A DNA stretch of 64,000 bases from an uncultured Clostridium sp. (GCA_900553365.1 USDL01000001.1:59383-123382); one strand, 5' to 3'. Positions 22,565 to 36,960 are shown, counted from the first letter of the stretch. Numbers and translations: made by a program. Notes: generated by a model from the letters alone, not told the origin.

Positions 22565-25500
22565 TTATCCTCTGGTTTTACGAGTTACATTCCACCTTGA
22601 CCCCATTGCTGTAGTTACTCCACTCCAGAACTTGGCAGGGTCATTAACTCCTTCAAGTACAACATCACCTTGAACAATATACTGTGTACCACAATTATTG
22701 TCAGTTCCAGTGCGTTCCATCTCAGGAAGTCTCGTGGTTGCCATATTGCGTAACAAATTATAAGCTTGGTCACTATTTAAGACATACTCAGGCTTAGAAG
22801 GCGTACCATGTAACATCGCAAGTCCTGTATAAGTTACTGGCCCTTCTTCAATACCAGTAGCATAAGGAGTTACAGTAAATCCAGATTTGTTAGTGTTAGG
22901 ATGCAACTTCAACCACTGGTCATACAATTGTTGGTTCGTAGGCCATTTACTTGTGTCTTGTCCAGCAGCTTTCGCTTGCTTAATTTTAGCAGTTCTTTGG
23001 TCTGCCAAACGCCAGAACTACTCAGAAGTCTTGGCATTGAGCATTGCTGTACCAATGTCACTTCCGCCCCAAGAAGAACTGCTTGCGCTACCACCTTGAG
23101 AGGGCTTAACAATTGTAGGAGTGTTTTTATTAGACCCACTTGAACTACTACCAGAATTATTTTTATTAGAACTACTAGAATTGCTTGAAGTAGAAGTAAC
23201 TCTATTTGGAGTATTATTAGAAGAATTGGTCCTTCCCTGTCCAGACAGCCATTGCTGATAAAGTTCATCATTACTTTGATATCTAAACTTGTTACCAGCT
23301 TTATCATAACCATAACCACTACCATCAAGAGTAATGCCCATTCTACGAGCTTTTTCATCACGGTAAGCAGCCCATTTCTTAAATTCTCCTTCATCCCTTG
23401 CAGCCAACATTTTTGCAGCATAGTCTGTATTCATGTCAAGGTCAGAGAAATCATAAGTGTTCAGGTCATCTTCTTTAATATACCCATTTTGATTATTGTT
23501 CTTATTATAGAAATCAGAAGTGTCTAATAATTCAAGTCTTTGTCTACGCAATTCTGCTAATTGTTCATTGGCTTGACGATAAGGCGTAAGTAAGTTGTCT
23601 TGGAATATCGTAGTATAATTCTTGTAGTTCTATTGAACATTAGAATTAAACTTCTGCATATCCGCTGTAATACGAGCACGAATCTCTTCTTCGGAGTTCG
23701 CATTCATAAGCTCTTTCAATATGCGTTCATTCTCAAGACGTTCATATTCCTTATAATCCCATTCAAGTTGCTCAAGATATTTGTCCCAAGCATCTATACG
23801 GTCTTGGAGAATTTGTTGCTCTGTATCTTTTGTATTGTTGAGGTCATCAAGGCGGTCTTGTTTATAGAAATCATCAAGGTCTTTTTGAGCTTCACGCAAT
23901 TTTGTTGGGTTGGATTCGAACACCCAACCAAGGCCCTAACGATAAACTCTCTCCTTCTCTTTGTTGGCGTTTTTCTTCGCCAAGAGAAGATTTTCAAGTT
24001 CTATTGCCCTTTCACGTTCTTTATTAGCGTCTTCCAAAGGCTTTATCTCATCTTCATAAGCCTACTCAATAGCATCAATAGCATCTTGTAATTCATCTTT
24101 ATAAAGATTAATTCTATAAACAATCGCATCATATTGTTTTTCTTGAAGCTCGGTCTTATCTTCCAAAGCATTTATCTTGGCTTCATGTAAAGCAACCGTA
24201 GCTTCATTCAAACCATCAACAAGGTCTTTAATTTGTTCATCAGTTAAATCAGACACATCTTCCAACGCCTTCTGATAAACACTAACTTGATTTTGCAATA
24301 AAGTGCTCCTACTTGCATAGTAGCTTTCAATATCAGAAATTCTAATCCACTCTTGAGGTTTGGAATCTTCAAGAAGTTGTAGCTTCTTAGAAAGTTCTTC
24401 AATTTGTGCAGAAGTTCTATTAACAACATATTCAGTCTTAGAGTCAATTAAATCAAGATATTCTTGCTGTGCTTCACGATATGCCTTGGAATAATCACTA
24501 TTACCAAATGCAACATGAGCACGAGCTTCCATTTCACTCATACCTTCAGTCATATAACCATAAACAGCTTGACTAAAATTAAATTGAATAGAAGCTTTAG
24601 TAGCTTCAATCTACTTTTCAATTTCTGCAAGAGAAGCGTTCATAGCTGCATCATAAGCAGAACTATTACTCCACGCGCTTCCTTTTACATAATCAAGTTC
24701 ACGGTCACTTAACTTCTGTTGCCATTCAGAAACCTCTTTACGCAAATCAATCTCGTCTTGAAGCAGATTATTAAGGTCTTTCTGATTCTCAAGAAGTTCT
24801 TCATATGTGTCAGAAGTCTTAACTAATTGCTGCTTCATCAAAATCAAAGAATTAATAGAAGCTCCATATAATTCAAGAATCTTATACTTGTCTTCAACCT
24901 CTTCATCATCAAGGTTATTAATAGCTTTTTGATTCTCAATATAATTCTTTTCTGCATCTAATCTCTCTTCTTCTGTGAGATTGGTATTTTGCATCATACC
25001 TTCATAATAAGCTGCTAATTTTTCAAGACTCGCTCTCTTCTTTTCAAAATACTTAGTATACCCAGTAGGAGTTAAAGTATTTTCATCAAATACTTTCATC
25101 GCTTCCCATTCTTTGTCGATTAAGGAATCATAAGCTTTGAGAAGGTCAAGAACTTTATCTTTAGTGTCTTTCGCAGCTTTGCCAGCATTCTTTATTGGTT
25201 TTGTATAACCTTTCTTGAACGCTTTAGCTAAATTACCAGACTCAAGCATGTCCTAAACACTATAAAGCAAGTGCTCACGCATAGCAATATTACCTTCATC
25301 ATAATGAATATTTCCATCTTTATCAGTATGAGTCTTAAATTTAACATCATAACCAGTAACTTTGCCAGTTTTGTCTGTAGTAACAACTTCATCAAAACTA
25401 CCAACCAAACTTTTCAATTCAGATTTAGTACCTTCAATCTATTTTTGCAGAGCTTCAGTATTACCAGACAAATCAATAGTCTTACTTTCCAAAGCCGATT

Positions 25501-28500
25501 TATCTGTAGGAGTGTACTTAATAGTTTTAACAGCTTTTACACTGCCTATATCTACTGTTTCTCCATTTTGAGCTCTATTTAGCAAAGAAGCAGCATTCGC
25601 AGCCGTTAAATATTGATTAGCTAAATTAGCAAGAGCTTCTCCTTCTGAATCATAAGCATAAACTTTAGCCTTGGTAGATTCAACCAAAGCATCAGAAGTT
25701 TCAATATAAGTACCAGACAACATTAAAGTTTGAAGTTGATTCTTTAATTGTGCAACTCTTAAATTATCTTCTTGAATCTGTGCTTGTAAACTAACAGCAA
25801 TAGTCTAAAGTCTAACTTTGTTCATTATTTCTTCAGCATCAGTTTTAAGCACAATGTTCTCTCCTTCAATCTCCAAAGCATTAATATAATCAGCATTTGT
25901 AGAAAGAAGTTCAAGAGTAGTTTCAATACTTAATCTACCAGAAGAGGCCATTTCTTCTCTTGCATCTGCAAGCTGGTCAAAAATATTGGAAACATCAGAA
26001 AAAGCTTCTTTTAATTCAGACCAAGATTTAATATAACCATCAGGTAATTCCAAGTCAGAAAAATATTCTGAAGACATAGTTTCAGCAATCTTTTTGCCCT
26101 CATCCAAAACAGTAGAATAAGCATTATCATAAGTTGCCCTTAACTAATCAGCCAATCCATTTTCATCAATGTCTCCATTATTAAGAGCTTCTTGTACTTG
26201 ACTCAAACTGTTTCTAACAGTTTCAGGAAATTCAGCAAAGAGTTCATTAAGATTAGAGTTCTTTAAATCGTATTTATCACCGTTAAAAACTTCATCAATC
26301 TTAGCTTCAAGGTCATTCATAGCATTCATATCTTCAAGATATTTGTTAATTAAACCATTATCACCAGTTAATTTAGTAAGAGTTTCTCTATCTGCATAAA
26401 ACATGGAATTAACAATGCTTTGATTTGTATTCACTCCATTAGAGAAATAACCATCTGTACCCATCCAATTAAACAATTTTTGACCTTGAGAAACAGTAAG
26501 AGAATTAAAATAATCCTCTGTAATACCCCGTGGTTGTTTACTAAATCCATATTTATCTTTAAATTGTTGTGCTATGTTCTATTTATCAACAATTTCACCA
26601 TCAACGATTTCAAATCCAATTCCAACCACAATTTTCATCAAATTTTCGTCATCTTCAATATTCGGGAAAGTATCTTCCAGATATTCCTTTAATTGTGTTC
26701 TAGCTTTATTAGCATCTGCAACAGTCATATCAGTGTTTATTTTTTCATCTGTTGCCTCAATTAAAGTTTTTGCTGTTTCATCAGAAACAAGACTATTTAC
26801 GGAATTAATCATATCTCTAACTTTTTGTTTATAAAGTTCTGGAGATAAAGCATTTCCCGCTGCATCAACAGCATCAATAGACCCAATAGCATTATCAAAC
26901 AAATTACTCGTTACATTATCAACATCATCATATGCCCCAATAAGCCTTGCGTAAGCTTTACCAGATTCACTTAAAGTTTCTTTTGCACGTATAATAGCTC
27001 TATCATAAGCGTTTTGAGCCGCATCGACAGCGGCTTCACCAGCGTTGTTTTCAGCTTGCGCTTCTTTTATTTTTATATCAAGGTCTGCAACTTGTTTTTC
27101 AAGAGAATTTATGTCTTGATGTCCAACTTTATATTCATAAGCTTCTCTAGCTTTATTAACGTTGTCCTAAGCAACAACTATTACATCATTTAAATTTTTC
27201 TCTCCATTGGCTCGTCTTTGTTGATAATCAGCCAACCTATTTTCTGCTTTGGTTAATTCATCCTAAAGTTGTTTTATTTCAGTATCATTATAATCTTTAC
27301 GAGCTCTGTCTAATTCTTTTTGCGCTTGTTCTCTTTGTTGTTCTAAAGCTGTTACATCGGTATAATTATTAGCCTTATCAGACCTTGCGTTATTCAAATC
27401 TGAAAGTGCATCTTTATATTCTTGGGTCGCAGTATCTAAGGTATCTTGTAATACTTTTTCACCATCAGAGCCCATAACCATTCTCTAATCCGCTAAAGTT
27501 TGCAAAGAATCTATTAACCGCTTAACTTTATCAGAAGTGGTTTCCATTTCGTTGCCCATATCAGCAATAGCATTACCATTTTCATCCGTGCGAACGCGCA
27601 ACTCAGGAAATGCTTCTACTAATTGATTACTATAATCAAGGAATTTTTCATATTCTTCGTCGGTAAGAGAAACATTTCTTCCTAAAGAGTCAACACCCTT
27701 AGAAAGCTCGTCATATTTCTAAGCAGTGGCTTGTAAAGATTTAGCGTTAGTTAATTTCTCTGCTGCATCTGTAAAAGCAGTTTTAGCTTCTTCTATCATT
27801 TTTTGTTGATGTTTTTTATATAAAGCATAAGCAGCCCCAATAGCTAAAGCTGCAATTCCAATACCAAGAGCAGGTCCTAAAGCTGCTGGAAGTGCTTTCA
27901 TGGCAGTAAAAATAGAACCTCCTGCTTTCATAGAATCAACAAATGTAAGAGCTATAGTAGAAGTGGCTTTTCCGCCAATACCCATACCTATCATGGTTCC
28001 TAAAGAAGTTGCCCAACCACCACCGAGAAGATTTTCTCCAATAGCCATACCAGCTAAAGCACCAAGACCAGACCCAACCATGGTTGCGCCACCTTTTAAA
28101 GCCGCTCTTTGAGGACTTATCCTAGAAGAGCCTTCTAAATCATCTGCAACAGTTTTGACTGCCGCATCATTACGTCTTCTTGCCAATTCTTCTGTGGCTA
28201 TCTAAAGCTTTTCTTCATCAGTCAAGCTTCTTTGACCTTGAGTGATTTGTTCAGTCCTTAAACGAAGCTCTTCCTAATCTATAGTAGACAACATAGCATT
28301 TACCCATGCGTTGTTTTGGTCAGCCAAATTTTCTCGTAGCTGTAATGCCGCCTACTCGTCGGTAAGCGCAGTGTTTTTTAAAATACTGGCAATATTTTCT
28401 TTTATTTTAGTATTGTAATTAAGCATAGAATTTTGCATTGGAACATAACCATCAACCAATATCTTTTTAGTACTATCAGTTAAATTATCTAAACTATTAA

Positions 28501-31500
28501 TAGTATTAGTTAAGCTTTTTGCGTAATTCTCTTTAAGAGCCACATTAAACGATTCAGTATAATTTGCTTTTAAAGATTCTCCTAAACTTTGTCTTCCGCC
28601 TTGAGTAAAATATCCCTGAGTTGAAATATTCATTTTATCAAGTTTCATAGAAACATTAATACAAGATGAGACAAATTTAGACCACGCATTTTGCATAGTG
28701 CTTCCAAAACCAACAGAATTCATTGCAGCAATTGCTAGTAAAATAGCTCCCGCCCATGTTACAAGATTATCAGAAACTTCTGCAACAGCATTATAGAACC
28801 AAATTAAAGTATCAGACTGATTAAGAGCCAAAACCCACTTTTCAAGAGCAACAGTAACTCTATTCTTGGCAGCTTCAACACTATCAGTATAAGACTTCAT
28901 TTTTTCAATAGCAGTGCCATATGCATTAGTAGAAATTTCTTCAAATTTTTCAACAGCATCCCAGTTTTCAAACAAGGTAAGCAAGTTTTCACGCTGTCTT
29001 ACACCAGCCAGAGAAGTAGCAATACCAGATTTTTGAACGTCTGTATATGTATTCCACTTGCTAGCAATTTCATCCATAATATCATCAAAGTCTCTAAAGC
29101 TAGATACAGAATCTCTAATATTAATACCCAACGCACCAAGAGCTTTTTCAACATCATTTAAGTTAGCCCATTCATCGGCATTATAATTCTCGCTTTCAAT
29201 ATCAGACTCAGCAGCTACAAATTTACCAGCGGCAATGTTCTAATAACGTGCATAAACCGTTTTCATAGATTCACCAACAGACGCAGCGCTCTTTTGAGTT
29301 ACATCTGTAATAGTGGTAAGATACGCAATATATCTATCTAAACTTGTACCAGCCATTTGTGCAGAATTACTAGCACGAGACATAGCTTCTGCCAAATCAC
29401 CAGCACTTATAGCGGCCTGCATGTCAACAGCAGTTAATTTGTCCACTACTCCTTGAATTTCGGTTGCTTCTAACTTCCATCCTTTAAGCACACTAATCAG
29501 ATAACTCGTAGCATCAGCGCTATTAATCATACCAAGCGTACTTAATTGCATAGAAGCATTAGTTAATTGAGATGCTTCTTGTCCTTCGTAACCAGCACGA
29601 AGCCAATCGTTTGCAGCTTCAGCAATTTCTTCAGTAGTTTTACCGATTTCTTTTGCCAAGTCATTAAACTCAAGCATCATATCGTGAATATTACTCTTGG
29701 TATAACCACTTGCAATTTGAAGGTCAACCATTTTCTAGTCAAGTCTTTCAGTAGCAGAAATAAAATCATTAAATACTTTCTATATCTACTGGAAAGAAAA
29801 TATTTGCATTATAGCCATTCCAATTTGAGAAAAGCTATCTTTAAAATTATCCTTAAGTTGAGTTAAAAACCCTTTGGTTTGATTAACAGAATCTCCAACT
29901 CTATCCATTTCAATCTGATTATTATTTAGGATACGAGTTCTTTCTTGCTCTAATTTGTTAATTTGCTCTTCTGTTAGTTCAATACCATTTAAAGTTTTCT
30001 TTTGTTCATCATATTTATATTGATTTGCTAAATTATTTTTTTGACTTTGTAAAGAATGAATAAAGGATTTATTTTCAATAGCTGCATTTCCAGTTAAAGA
30101 CATTCCTTTATTTTCTGCTCTAGCAATTTCTCTTTCAATTCTACCTTGTTCTTCAAGGTTTCTATAATAACCAGTCAAAGTATTTTGAAGAGTTGGGTTA
30201 TTATTTCTTGCCGCTTGAGCATATTTAACATCAGTAGTAGCAGAAGTCCTTGCTGCTTCATTAGTAGCTTTTCTTAAAGCGTCAAGCTTTTCTTTTCTTT
30301 CACTTTCAGTTAAATAAGTAGCCTTAGTAATTTCTTCTTCAAGAGTTTTAGAATCAACAATTTGCCCATTTATAGTTAAAATTTGTTCAAGATTTTCTAT
30401 TTGTTCACGAAGAGTTTGACTTAACTGTTGTTGAGCGGTTTGCTTATCTCCTGTTAAACCTTCAGCTTTTAAATCAGAATCTTTTAATTTGTTCCTCAAA
30501 CCAAGCAATTCCGTATATTGCTTTAACATCTGACTCAAATCTTTAGTTTGAGAAGTATTGACAGCGGTTGTAACACTCGAAATATTTTTAGCTTCTTTAA
30601 CTTCGCCCTTTGTTTCAATTCTCTTTAATTTTGCCTATAAATCTTCATTACCTTTAGCAGACAAAATGGTTTTACCTATAGCAGAATTATCATTTACATT
30701 AGAAAGAGTAAGCTCTCTTTCAGACATCAAATCTATTTGTGCCTAAATAGCTTCTTTTTGCTTCTCAATTTGTTTGTTTAAAGCATTACTTTCGTCTTCT
30801 GTGAAATTTACTCCATCCTAAGCCAAAGTATTTTTTTGCTCTTGTAAATTATTAAGTTCAGTTTGTAAAGTAATTAATCTTTGATATTCTCCAACGTAAG
30901 CATTAATAATAGCTTGCTCTCTTTTATCAATGCTACCATTTTCATCAGGAGCGTAAGAAACAAAATTATTATTAGCAGCTTTTTCAGATACAGGAGGTTC
31001 TGACATACCAAAAACTCTACCTGTGGTCATCTCTCTATTCATGAGAGTTGCTTGTTCATCTTTAGTTAAAGGTTCAGCCTTGCCATCTATAATATCATTT
31101 GCTCTAACAAGGAGGTCGTAAAATTCCTCTTCAGTTAAAGCCATGTGTTGAATTAATTGAGTAAATCCATCTTTAACATCAGCGATAAAAAGTGAAAAAT
31201 CTTTATCTGTGTCAATTCCACTTTCTTGATATAATTTTTGGAATTCAGGGTTTTGAGCATTAGCTAAAACACCATATAATTGTCCCGCAAGTTGAAAACT
31301 TTCTGTACCATAAGTCTTACCAGTTTTGGTATCAAGAATAAAATTCTAAGGAGAACCATCAGAACTCTTTGCAATCTAGTCAGGCGTAAAGGAATAATCA
31401 AAAGTTCCTTTAGGACCACTAAAACTCGCAGCCATAGGAGTTTCAGAGAAAGGAGTTAATTGAATATGAGCGTTATTTATTGCTTTAGTATAACTCTCGA

Positions 31501-34500
31501 CAGCTTGTAATAAAAGTTGTTCAGCATTGTCAATACCAAGCTTGGATAAAAGGTCTGCTTTTTCTTTTAATACTCTTGCGAATTGTTCTTGAGCATCTAC
31601 TATCTCTGTAGCACCGTTCCATTTTACCTCAACATCTTTTCCAGCAAAACCTTCAACTCCAGAAAATCCAGTCTTACTTAAAAGGTCAAAAACCTCATGC
31701 TCTAAATTGCCTTTTTCTCTGCTTATAATTGCATTTTTCTTTTTAGCAAAATCTTGCGCGGTCATGCCAATTTTTTCAGCGGTTAATTGTTCTCCTTTAG
31801 GAGTGTTGGCAATAGCAGCCATAAAAGCTTTTTCATCGGCAATAGCTGTTGCAGAAGGAGTAAAGCCTTTTAAAGCTCCACCGAGTTGAGTAATACTTCT
31901 TAACTTGTTACCATTAGTATCGGTATAAGTATGTGTTGCATCATCATAAGATTGCAAATCTTTATATGTATATGTAACACCTTTTTGAATTTCAGCTTCT
32001 TTGGCGCTTTCACTTACTTTATCTAAAGCGCCCTCTTCTTTAGCTAACTATTTAACTAAATCTTGAGACACCAAAATCTTTTGTTGTTCTGCATCTGCCG
32101 CAGATAAAACTTCTGTTTCATGTTTATCTAAAGCAGTATTAACATCGGTTATAGCCGCCTCTTCTTGTTGTAAAGCTTTTTCTGTTTGAGACGTTTCATT
32201 TGCCATAATAGGAGTAGATTCAATTGCTTGTTCTATTTGTTGAGAATCTTGAATTACATTGGTTTTAATTTGTTCAGAAACATCCTCAACTGTTGTTGCA
32301 GCTTGTTCTGAGTAAGTAATAAGCTATTTTAATAAACTATCAAACGTATATTTAACAGTTTTACCGTCTTCTAAAAGAGCTTCAATAACTTGCCGAGCTC
32401 CTTCTCCTTTTATACCAGTAATTATTCCACCAAAAGTCCGCCTAACAGAATTTTTAGCAGTAAAAGAAGACCCTTGAGAAAAACCAGATTGTTTTACACT
32501 TTCTTTTAAATTCTTGATTCTTTCAGCTTCAGGATTCAAGGGCGTTGCAACAGGAACATTAAAATCATCTTTTCCTGTATTCTTTTTACCTTTTCTAACA
32601 ACTGGGGTTTGAGCCATAACAAGTTCATCCCAGTTTTTATAATGAAAATCTATTTCAGCCTAAATTTCTTGAATGCGTTTTAAATTTTTATTTTTACTTG
32701 CTTCACTCTTAGGATTAGCAACTAAAGCTTGTACTCTTGCAAGCTCTTTCTTTTTCTGTTCAAGAATACTTTTTGCAATCTCAGCATTTTCTTGGGGACT
32801 GTTACCACCATAAATATTACCAGTTAAACCAGCTTTGTTCTACAAATTGGTAGTTAAAGCAGGAGAAGGATTACTTGTAATTTCTTCCCAGTTTACATCC
32901 TAACCTCTGATACCCTCTCTTTGATAATAGGGAGCATTCACTCCTTTGTTTGGGTTAATGGCATTGCCAGAAGAACTCACTCTATATTCTACAGTATCTT
33001 CCACCCATCTTTGAGCAGAAGCAGTAGCTCTACGGTCTCCCTCATCTGTTTTTACAACTTTAGAAATAGTTCCGTTCAAATTCTCGTAAGCTTTAGCAAG
33101 AACTGTAATAAACTTATTAACCCCTTCTTCTGTTTGTCCAACAACAGAAAAGAACGCTTGTAATTTGTCACTTACCTTGTCAGATTCGACTGAATCATAA
33201 CGTTCTCTTGCAGCTTTAGATTCTTCATATTTTTGAGCTATTTCAGGATTTTCTTTGAAGAATTTTTCTCTGTATTTTTCTTCTTTGATAGGTTTAAGTC
33301 CTTGTGCCTATCTCGCTTGGTTTAAATTGTTTAAATTATGAGAAAGAGATGCGTCCATCCCCTCGGAAAAAGCATAAATTTTAGAAATAGAATTTGCAAT
33401 AGTGTTTGCGTCCATTCCAGTAAACCGAGGATTACCTTCTGCTATTTTACGAAGTCCTTCTTCTAGCTCAGAATTGCCACCTATTTCACTTACAATATCA
33501 GCGAGCCAATTTATTCTCTCAACTGCTTGCTTGACAGCTTCATCCCCTGCTGTTCCAGTTTGTTGAAATGCTAATGCAGATTGAATACGTTGGAATCCTT
33601 CAGATAACCCTCCAGCCATCTTACTTCTTTGTTCTTCTAAAACAGCTTGATATTTAGCACTTGAAGTTCCAGTGATTGCACTTTCTAACGTACTATTCCG
33701 CTCTTCTCCTTCATATTTTATAGGGACATTAATAGATTGTTGAGATATAACCTCGCTCATTTGCTGTTTTGCATCAATATCAACACCAGCGGTTTGAACT
33801 ATTTGTTCTACCAGCGCTAAAACAGCGTTGTGCAACTATTCTTTGTCACCAGATAAGCCAGCCAAGAAATCTTTTATACCCTATTGTAAAAGCTCTCCCT
33901 TATCATCATAAGTACTTTCTTTGGCCCCTTCTATTGAATGCCAAAGTTCATCTTTATGTTTTTGGTCAATAACTTCTTGCTGTTTAGCACTAATTTGGTC
34001 TCTCTTTATTTGCTTTTCATCTGTTCTATCAGTTTTATCTTGTGTAGGAATTTCAGGTAACTCCCCCACTTCCCACCGTTGAATCTTAGATACTTTACCT
34101 TTTAATTTTAATTGCTCTCTTAAAACACCGCTAAGTTCACTATTTTTATATAAAGCTCCTCCAATCGAGGACTCTTCAGATTCAAGAGAGGTAATACCAC
34201 TTTTCATTCCAGTTAAAGCTTCTTCAAAAGCAGCTTTAATTTCCTTGGAAGAAGTATTGGCATAAGCATCTTTAATCACTTCAGGAATCAAAGAAGCTAG
34301 TTGAGAAATCTTTTGGTATTCCTCAGTTCCTTGTTTTCCACCACTTTCTAAAATCTTAAGCTGATTCAACAAAGAATTATATGCATTTTCTATTCCTGTA
34401 TAGGTTTGGTTTCTTAAATCTCCAACCCGTCCAACATTTCCTATATTTGCTAAACGTGGGTCATAAACTCTAATAGACTTTTTAAGCCGCCCTTCAGAAT

Positions 34501-35479
34501 TAGTCGCGGAAACATACTCACCTTCTTTATTAATAAAAGGAGCAAATGCAGTAGTTCTTAAAACAGAAGTGTCAGTACCTTTTACAACACGGCCTTTAGC
34601 ATCAACATAGTGGTCATCTGAATCTTTTACAAAACCTTCTTGGAAGCCTCTAACTTCTATTTTTCGACCCCATTTATCAGAACCAGCTAAAGTTCTTATG
34701 CCACCAGCATGAGTCTTATCTACATATGCCCTGACATCTTTTTCTATCTGTGGATGGCGTTTCTCAAACTCCGTATCCGACATTTTAGATTTCTTTTGCT
34801 AAGTTACAATCCTTTTCATTTCCTCAGCAAAACGAGCCTCTTTCTATCGAGTAATTTTATCTTCTTCCGCCTAATTAGTTTTTGCGTTAGCTTCATAATA
34901 TTTACTCATGGCATCAATTTCTTTATTATACTATTCCTCAGTTAAATTCCTTTTTGCCATGGTTTCAGCTTTATAGTCTACTTTGCCTGTTTTCGCTGCT
35001 TTTTCTCTTTCTTTCTTTATTTTTTGTTGATAGGCTTTTTGTTGCTCGGCAGCAACAATAACAGGCTTAAATTCTGTGATTTGTTTAGTATATTGCCCAA
35101 TCCAAGAATCTAATTGTTTAATAAAATCAACTCTTTCTGCTAAATATTTTCCAATAGTGTCAAATTGACTATTTACACTTCCAATATTGGAAATTTCACC
35201 AGACATTTTAGAAATTTGGGCTTTTTTACTAAGAAGAGTCTCTTTTTGTGACTGTAAAGACTAAGTAGAACTATTATTTTTTTGTAAGAAATCTGACCTT
35301 CTTGCGAATCTTTCTTGTGCAGTTAAATTCTATCCTTTGATAGATTCTTCAAATTGTTTGTTCAACTTACTCATTTTATCAGTAAGTGTTTTATCTATTT
35401 TTTCAATTTCTCGGTCTAAAAGCTAAGTACTTTTGTCCAAGCCAAGCTTTATTTCTACTTCGTATTGATTTTGAGCCAT
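22565..35479 (-). CDS. Tape measure protein (4,304 aa, dozens of recoded TAG)
   Basis: Sets tail length and is ejected with DNA. The frame is open from ATG 35479 (after AAGGAGGAG) to TAA 22565, interrupted only by TAG. I walked several long gaps codon by codon (for example 26903-27265, 31958-32326, 32618-33310) and found no TAA or TGA. The middle part has a phage minor-tail TP901-type domain (about 29240-29730: EIAEAANDWLRAGYEG, ISAGDLAEAMSRASNSA). A Gly/Ala-rich membrane-like stretch follows at about 27800-28110. Long coiled coils fill the rest, and the C-terminus is Ser/Asn-rich. At about 0.15 nm per residue the tail would be roughly 0.6 micrometres. Confidence 0.92.
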
Positions 35480-35493
35480 TTTCAATCTCCTCC

Positions 35494-36135
35494 TTATCCT
35501 AATTTAATACCATATTTTTGTAGCATTTTCGGTTTAATCTATTTATTAAAACGCTTTTCAAATTCTCGTTGACTTCGTGTATAAGCTATTTTATAAGTCT
35601 CTTCAATAGGAGAAAGACTTAAATTGTTTCTATTATTATTTGCTCTTGTCATATTCCAAAAATCGAATGTTAATTCTTGCACTTCATCCCACTAAGATAA
35701 TGAATCAAAACCCGCAAAATCCTCTTCGAATTCTGCCTCATTAAATAAAGTTGTAGCCATATCAAAAACTAAATCTGTATCGCCAAATTGTTTTATTGTA
35801 GATTCTCTTACTGCATTTTTATTAAATGCTTTCTTTTCTTTTTCTATAGGCTTTAAAAATTTTAATTTGTTTTTATTATAAGTTAAATCAGGCCACAAAT
35901 TTTTTGTGCTCGGAACAAAAAACAAAGAATCCATTAAACTATCTTTATCATAATTGTCCCCGTAATAATTATCAAAAACACTTTCAAAAACATTTTTGAC
36001 TAAAGACATATATTCAAAAGAAACTTCATTCTTAATAGTTGCCATTCTTTGAGGCATTTGTTTTTCTATTTTCTTTACAATTTCTTTACAAGCATCTTCA
36101 AATGCTTTTGAAACTGTATTTGATAAATCACTCAT
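35494..36135 (-). CDS. Tail assembly protein upstream of tape measure (213 aa, 2 TAG)
   Basis: Helical N-terminal half (AFEDACKEIVKKIEKQMPQR), acidic centre (NEAEFEEDFAGFDSLS), then, after a TAG, a basic C-terminus (SQREFEKRFNK-Q-IKPKML). Position directly before the tape measure gene is that of the second tail chaperone (gpT-like) in siphophages. The TAGs at 35692 and about 35539 are needed for the basic C-terminus. No frameshift link to the previous gene is possible because a terminator-like hairpin lies between. Confidence 0.55.
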
Positions 36136-36160
36136 ATTCTTTTCCTTTCTTTAAACTATT

Positions 36161-36189
36161 AAAGAGGGAAGCGTTTTACTTCCCTCTTT
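36161..36189. terminator. Bidirectional terminator-like hairpin
   Basis: AAAGAGGGAAG / CTTCCCTCTTT, an 11-bp perfect stem with a seven-base loop, in the gap between the chaperone-position gene and the next tail gene. A/T runs flank both sides. It may attenuate expression of the tape measure unit. Confidence 0.75.
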
Positions 36190-36206
36190 TAGATATATAA
36201 TATGTA

Positions 36207-36236
36207 TCTCTAGCTAGAGAACCACAATTTAATGTG
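36207..36236. repeat. 14-bp palindrome plus short hairpin
   Basis: TCTCTAGCTAGAGA (36207-36220) is a perfect palindrome, followed by CCACA / TGTGG (36222-36236). Both lie in the 117-base gap downstream of the gene ending at 36253. They may be a protein-binding site or an RNA end structure. Confidence 0.5.
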
Positions 36237-36252
36237 GCTTAATCCTTTTTAT

Positions 36253-36960
36253 TTACTTTTTCTCTTTACCAGTTCTAATAGCTTCTAATTGAGTCAACTT
36301 TTTAATAGCTTCTGTAGCTTTATCTGCGTTTTGAGACTTACTTAATACTTCGTAAAGTTCTCTAATTTCCTTAAGAGCTTCTTTATCACTTGCCATCTTA
36401 TTTAAAAGCTCTTCATTCTTCTTCGCGGATTCTGCAAGTGCCTGATAATTAATATTACTCAACAAGCTATCCAAATCTTTCATTGCATAAATATTTAAAG
36501 ATTCTTGAATCATTTCTTTCATCTCATTATAATCTTTTTCGCAATATTGCAAAATAAAAGGAGCAAAAATTGGATAAAGTAAATCATAAGTTTGATAAGT
36601 TTGTAAATCTTTATTAGAAACATCAATCATTGCATACTCGGCAAGAAGAACATTAAAGAACATATTCTTTCTTAATGATACAACTCTAATTTCTTCCATT
36701 TCAACATCTTGATTGTTCATATCAAAAATAAGAGTCATCATTGCTCTCATCTTATCAAGGATTGGAAGATAAGTACGAACTGTTAATTTATTTCCAAAAG
36801 CATTCAAATCTTCCTGTTTAATTTTACCAGAAATAATTTTAGAAGCGTTGTAAATCAGCTCTTCCAGAGTAATTTTCTCAACTTTTTCCTCGTTTTTCTG
36901 TTCATTTTGGGTCAAATCGACCTGTTTTTCACCAGATAAAAGTTTGTTTTCATCTGCCAT
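36253..36960 (-). CDS. Tail assembly chaperone-position protein (235 aa)
   Basis: Acidic and helical. The start is Lys/Glu/Gln-rich (EKQVDLTQNEQKNEEKVEK), the middle has PILDKMRAMMTLIFDM and the end is a coiled coil (KNEELLNKMASDKEALKEI). Size, acidity and position two genes upstream of the tape measure fit the first tail chaperone (gpG-like), but sequence alone does not prove it. ATG with GGAG upstream, TAA stop, no TAG. A recombinase gene lies directly upstream. Confidence 0.5.
   Translation of the reverse strand: MADENKLLSGEKQVDLTQNEQKNEEKVEKITLEELIYNASKIISGKIKQEDLNAFGNKLTVRTYLPILDKMRAMMTLIFDMNNQDVEMEEIRVVSLRKNMFFNVLLAEYAMIDVSNKDLQTYQTYDLLYPIFAPFILQYCEKDYNEMKEMIQESLNIYAMKDLDSLLSNINYQALAESAKKNEELLNKMASDKEALKEIRELYEVLSKSQNADKATEAIKKLTQLEAIRTGKEKK

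Noticed and set aside
23900..23940. tRNA T-arm-like sequence (GTTCGAATCC with flanking CCAACC) on the minus strand
   Set aside because: It lies inside the tape measure frame, the stem is 6 bp around a 10-base loop, and no acceptor, D or anticodon arms fit. Coincidence.
35494..36960. Programmed frameshift linking two tail chaperones (gpG/gpGT type)
   Set aside because: The two genes are separated by 117 bases with a terminator-like hairpin, and each has its own start signal; no slippery site is positioned to fuse them.
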